From NCBI GenBank assembly GCA_026394055.1, contig JAPKYZ010000093.1, forward strand, positions 1 through 44,777: 44,777 bases of DNA. The letters are read 5' to 3'. Positions 43,876 through 44,777 of this stretch are shown piece after piece (position 1 is the stretch's first letter; each line of letters starts with the position of its first letter). The DNA is from Acidobacteriota bacterium. GTDB lineage: Bacteria > Acidobacteriota > Terriglobia > Bryobacterales > Bryobacteraceae. The notes beneath the pieces are model-generated. The model searched no databases. It worked only from the letters and a program-made list of their open reading frames with translations, and had not been told where the DNA came from. Both the position numbers and the translations under genes were made by a program.

Positions 43876-44061
43876 ATGTCGGAACGGGAAGCGATAAAAA
43901 AGCTGATCGCGGAAGTGGAGGCCGTGGAACATGGCCGGGACCGCGCCCGCAACCATGTTCCACGTCGCATCTTCCTGCTCTTTGCGATTGTCGTGCCCTT
44001 CGCCCTCTGCCTAATGTGGTTCGCCGTCCGCCACGGGCGGCGCGACCGGCCGGTGCGGTAG
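43876..44061 (+). CDS. small single-pass membrane protein
   Basis: A 61-residue protein starting at ATG 43876 (MSEREAIKKLIAEVEAVEHG). A basic amphipathic first half is followed by one membrane helix (IFLLFAIVVPFALCLMWFAV) and a basic tail (RHGRRDRPVR). No family recognised. It lies 17 bp after the LarA-like gene and is probably on the same transcript. Confidence 0.6.
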   Translation: MSEREAIKKLIAEVEAVEHGRDRARNHVPRRIFLLFAIVVPFALCLMWFAVRHGRRDRPVR

Positions 44062-44105
44062 GCGAGAACGCCTTTCTCGCAGCCTCACTCCCGTCACGCT
44101 GGCTG

Positions 44106-44777
44106 TCAATTGGCCCGGAAGCGGCGCCAACCGATGAGCAGCAGCAAGCTTCCGGCCGCCAGACCGGCTGTCGCGGGTTCGGGCGTCCACAACGTTCCTC
44201 CAACCATCACGCCCGGCTCTGGTCCGGCGGTGTAGTAGTAGCCTGTCAGGAGCGCCTTGGTCCGCTGATCAAAGAGACGAACCCGCTCGATCGAGAATGT
44301 TAGGTCCTGATTCAGAGGGTGGGGGTATGGGACATATCCACCATTTATGTCGAGCACGGCACTCAGCAATAGCTCATTCCCATCAAGCCGTGAAACCTGC
44401 CAAAAGGCGAACTCAGCAGTGTCGGGTAGCCGCCCTAGCCCCCAATCCACTTCCACCCAATAGTCGCCCGGGCCGCCCGGCACGTAGATCTTGATGACTT
44501 CCAGGAAGTAGGCGCTGAAAGACGAGAAATTGAGAGGCCCAAAACCAGCGAGCTCAAAAATGCCCACCGGACTGTTCCGCTGATGCACGGCGAGGGTACT
44601 AAACCCGCTCGTGCGGAACGACGCCTCCTCGTCAACCAGAACCGGGTACTGAACATATTCCTCACCTTCCTGGGCCCAATAGTCTGTCCAGAAGGTGGCA
44701 GCGCAGCCTTGGCCGTAGTACCGTGCCCACTCGTTGGGCCGCAACCGGTCGTCACCGCCATCCATCCGGCCGAAGCC
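44106..44777 (-). CDS. PEP-CTERM exported protein, N-terminus beyond the window
   Basis: About 223 residues are visible and the frame is open to the window edge, so the N-terminus and signal peptide lie outside. The C-terminus is a textbook PEP-CTERM sorting tag: TPEPATAGL, a hydrophobic stretch (AAGSLLLLIGW) and a basic end RRFRAN. Such proteins are processed by exosortase and linked to the exopolysaccharide-rich envelope. The visible body is beta-rich and not otherwise recognised (DYWVEVDWGLGRLPDTAEFA). No exosortase gene is in this window. Confidence 0.88.
   Translation of the reverse strand, partial: GFGRMDGGDDRLRPNEWARYYGQGCAATFWTDYWAQEGEEYVQYPVLVDEEASFRTSGFSTLAVHQRNSPVGIFELAGFGPLNFSSFSAYFLEVIKIYVPGGPGDYWVEVDWGLGRLPDTAEFAFWQVSRLDGNELLLSAVLDINGGYVPYPHPLNQDLTFSIERVRLFDQRTKALLTGYYYTAGPEPGVMVGGTLWTPEPATAGLAAGSLLLLIGWRRFRAN

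Overview
The window looks like a piece of a high-GC Acidobacteriota chromosome, most likely order Bryobacterales (Solibacter/Paludibaculum/Bryobacter type). This is an inference from gene content: a paired DUF1552 and DUF1592/cytochrome c operon, a very large CarboxypepD_reg/TonB-dependent-receptor-like barrel, an SBBP beta-propeller, a Tat-exported sugar isomerase-like protein, a PEP-CTERM protein and many exported hydrolases. No rRNA, tRNA, CRISPR array, transposase or phage gene was seen. Nearly every gene is on the minus strand; the plus-strand exceptions are an SDR (3890), a MarR-GNAT fusion (6431), an Nramp-Usp fusion (34902), a LarA-like protein (42551) and a 61-residue membrane protein (43876).

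Layout. Positions 1-3394 hold the DUF1552/DUF1592 pair with an ATGA overlap. Positions 3486-7369 hold a small exported protein, an SDR, a seven-repeat SBBP propeller and a MarR-GNAT regulator with a clear operator and promoter. Positions 7386-23703 are a long run of minus-strand genes for exported catabolic proteins: M19 dipeptidase, TonB-type receptor, parallel beta-helix protein, xylose-isomerase-like TIM barrel, neutral-ceramidase-like hydrolase, amidohydrolase, alpha/beta hydrolase, GH29 fucosidase and S41 protease. Two dyad repeats flank the beta-helix gene. Positions 23884-31588 hold a lipoprotein haem peroxidase and, upstream of it in the same direction, a compact set encoding TIR-transmembrane-TPR protein, exported TPR/coiled-coil protein, exported caspase-fold protease and a small lipoprotein. 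Positions 31667-34788 are core metabolism: fabF, acpP, cysK and an Rrf2 regulator abutting cysK. Positions 34902-36710 encode an Nramp transporter fused to a universal stress domain. Positions 36781-40685 form a tight operon of ECF sigma factor, zinc-finger anti-sigma factor and two exported HEAT-repeat proteins. The right end carries a sialidase coupled to DUF2721, a LarA-like protein, a small membrane protein and a truncated PEP-CTERM protein.

How the genes may work together. The long middle block reads as a saprophyte's export-and-degrade repertoire for glycans, peptides and glycolipid-like material. The most unusual region is the TIR/TPR/caspase/lipoprotein cluster: three of the four products carry export signals and the TIR protein is predicted to span the membrane, so it resembles an envelope-located signalling or cell-death module more than a classical cytoplasmic Thoeris system. 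The second point of interest is the Rrf2-cysK pair, where the regulator ends in an Ile-terminated tail of the kind that enters the CysK active site in other proteins. Several promoters place the predicted transcription start at or next to the start codon, suggesting leaderless transcripts. All functional statements come from reading motifs by eye; no database search was run.
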